From positions 1 through 14,693 of the forward strand of contig MHGW01000051.1 of assembly GCA_001805765.1 (NCBI GenBank): a DNA stretch of 14,693 nt. The letters are read 5' to 3'. Positions within the stretch are counted from its first letter, which is position 1, and each line of letters opens with the position of its first letter. The DNA is from Omnitrophica WOR_2 bacterium RIFCSPLOWO2_01_FULL_41_12. GTDB taxonomy: Bacteria; Omnitrophota; Gorgyraeia; Gygaellales; Profunditerraquicolaceae. Of this stretch, positions 13,684 to 14,693 are shown piece after piece. A model generated the notes under the pieces. That model was not told the origin of the DNA. It ran no database searches and worked only from the letters and a program-made list of their open reading frames with translations. The position numbers and the translations under genes were made by a program.

Positions 13684-14247
13684 ATGAGCCAGGATAATAT
13701 AAGCAAATGGAAAATAAAATTATTAGCGCTCTTGAAGAAAGAGGCCTTTAAAAAAGGGCGCTTTGTTTTATCTTCCGGAAAGGTGAGTAGTTATTACTTA
13801 GACGGCCGCATCATTACCTTGACCCCGGAAGGCGTTTATTTAACAGCAAGCATCATCTTGGAAATGCTCAAAAATAAAGATATTGACGCTATTGGCGGCC
13901 CGACTTTAGGCGCAGACCCGATTGTGGGAGCCATTGCCGTATTAAGCCATATCCAAAAGATCCCGCTGAAGACATTTATTGTGCGAAAAGACGCCAAAAA
14001 ACACGGCACCCAGCGCAAGATTGAAGGCCCGGCATTAAAGAAAAATAGTAAAGTCATTTTAGTAGATGATGTGGCCACCACCGGAAATTCTTTAGTGGAA
14101 GCAAAGCAGGCATTGCAAGATTTAGGGATTGAGGTTAATGAGGCAATAGTCATAGTGGATAGATGTGAAGGCGCAAGAGAGAATTTAGTAAAAAAAGGCC
14201 TGAAATTAAAATCCATATTCAAGATAGAAGAATTAGTCTCTAAGTAA
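13684..14247 (+). CDS. pyrE: Orotate phosphoribosyltransferase
   Basis: Joins orotate and PRPP to form orotidine 5'-monophosphate in pyrimidine synthesis. The 187 residues carry FVLSSGKVSSYYLDGR (27-42, the orotate-side signature), GGPTLGADPIVGAIA (71-85), the flexible loop RKDAKKHGTQRKIEG (101-115, with the catalytic lysines and histidine) and the PRPP motif VILVDDVATTGNS (124-136). No other in-frame ATG fits; 13684 leaves a normal N-terminal helix. Transcription diverges from comF, another PRPP-fold protein. The downstream flavoprotein gene starts on the base after the stop, so the two are probably co-transcribed. No other pyr gene is near. Confidence 0.96.
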   Translation: MSQDNISKWKIKLLALLKKEAFKKGRFVLSSGKVSSYYLDGRIITLTPEGVYLTASIILEMLKNKDIDAIGGPTLGADPIVGAIAVLSHIQKIPLKTFIVRKDAKKHGTQRKIEGPALKKNSKVILVDDVATTGNSLVEAKQALQDLGIEVNEAIVIVDRCEGARENLVKKGLKLKSIFKIEELVSK

Positions 14248-14693
14248 GTGCAGATCAGAAAAATAGCGGTAGTAGGCGGCGGCCCTGCAGGAATGCTGGC
14301 AGGGATTAGGGCTGGTGAACTTGGCGCTGATGTCACCCTCATTGAAAAAAATCCCCTCCTCGGTAAAAAACTTCTCTTAAGCGGTAAAGGCCGCTGCAAT
14401 CTGACCAATCTCGTTGATTTAGATTTATTCCTGAAGAGATTTTCCCAGAATGGCGCATTCTTAAGGGATGCCCTGAAAAAATTTTCTGCGCAGGATTTGA
14501 TAAATTTTTTTGAAAAAAGAGGCCTGAAACTAAACGTGGAGAGGCAATTACGCGTTTTTCCGGCCAGCAATAAGTCGGATAGCGTTTTAGAAGTATTAAA
14601 AAAAGAATTAGAAAAAAATAAGGTAAAAATTATTTATAAAGGCCGGATGAAGGATATTTTTATCAGCGATGGCCGGGTAAAAGGCTTATTGCT
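14248..14693 (+). CDS. HI0933-family NAD(P)/FAD-dependent oxidoreductase, N-terminal part (3' end outside window)
   Basis: An open frame runs from a GTG directly after the pyrE TAA to the right edge (148 full codons). It begins MQIRKIAVVGGGPAGMLAGI, a Rossmann FAD-binding motif (GGGPAG), with an acidic residue at the end of the second strand (VTLIEKN). GKKLLLSGKGRCNLTN is the distinctive HI0933/YhiN signature (G-x-K-x-x-x-S-G-x-G-R-C-N-x-T-N). LRVFPASNKSDSVLEVL matches the family GRVFPxSxKAxSVLxxL. Members are flavoproteins of uncertain physiological reaction, often annotated as aminoacetone oxidase-like. The GTG start is chosen because the conserved nucleotide motif begins within ten residues and no upstream start is free of pyrE. 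The remaining, roughly 250 or more, residues are missing. Confidence 0.9.
   Translation, partial: MQIRKIAVVGGGPAGMLAGIRAGELGADVTLIEKNPLLGKKLLLSGKGRCNLTNLVDLDLFLKRFSQNGAFLRDALKKFSAQDLINFFEKRGLKLNVERQLRVFPASNKSDSVLEVLKKELEKNKVKIIYKGRMKDIFISDGRVKGLL

Noticed and set aside
13836..14570. 244-codon open frame on the minus strand
   Set aside because: It is antisense to pyrE and the HI0933-type flavoprotein, both with complete family motifs, and its own translation shows no recognisable domain.
1..14693. CRISPR array, tRNA or rRNA genes, transposase, toxin-antitoxin or defence genes
   Set aside because: No regularly spaced repeats, cloverleaf-like segments or such protein families were seen on either strand.

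Overview
The window is a compact bacterial chromosome segment of moderately low GC, about 40% by eye. It holds sixteen recognisable genes, almost all housekeeping. LptF/LptG-type permeases imply an outer membrane (diderm cell). The bis-[4Fe-4S] ferredoxin domain would suit an anaerobe. The gene order, short MetG and palindromic intergenic repeats resemble uncultivated lineages such as Omnitrophota, but nothing here fixes the phylum; that is an inference.

Layout. The left edge holds the C-terminal end of cysS (1-404). It is followed by a 179-bp nested imperfect palindrome (407-585). A plus-strand run then follows: tmk, holB, ricT (PSP1 family), metG, tatD, a DUF362-ferredoxin protein, mtnA, thiL, tsaE, tsaB and alr (601-10535). 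Most of these genes touch or overlap by 4 to 35 nt, so this is probably one long transcript, or two split at a short GC-rich hairpin before mtnA (6367-6400). An AT-rich palindrome of about 125 bp (10564-10688) separates alr from the convergent minus-strand operon comF-lptF-lptG (13609-10694). The right end is plus-strand again: pyrE and the start of a HI0933-type flavoprotein that runs off the edge. comF and pyrE diverge from a 12-bp palindrome that supplies the -35 box of two back-to-back sigma70-type promoters. Both promoters predict leaderless or nearly leaderless mRNAs.

How the genes work together. tmk and holB serve DNA replication (dTTP supply, clamp loading). cysS and metG charge tRNAs. 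tsaE and tsaB belong to t6A tRNA modification. thiL makes thiamine diphosphate, alr supplies D-alanine for peptidoglycan, lptF/lptG export lipopolysaccharide, pyrE makes UMP precursors and mtnA isomerises methylthioribose-1-phosphate. Two blocks, tmk-holB-ricT-metG-tatD and thiL-tsaE-tsaB, match gene orders known from Bacillus subtilis, here joined by a DUF362-ferredoxin gene and mtnA.

I see no mobile gene, CRISPR array, tRNA, rRNA, defence system or obvious novel multi-gene system. The features most worth a second look are the intergenic palindromes and the shared divergent promoter.
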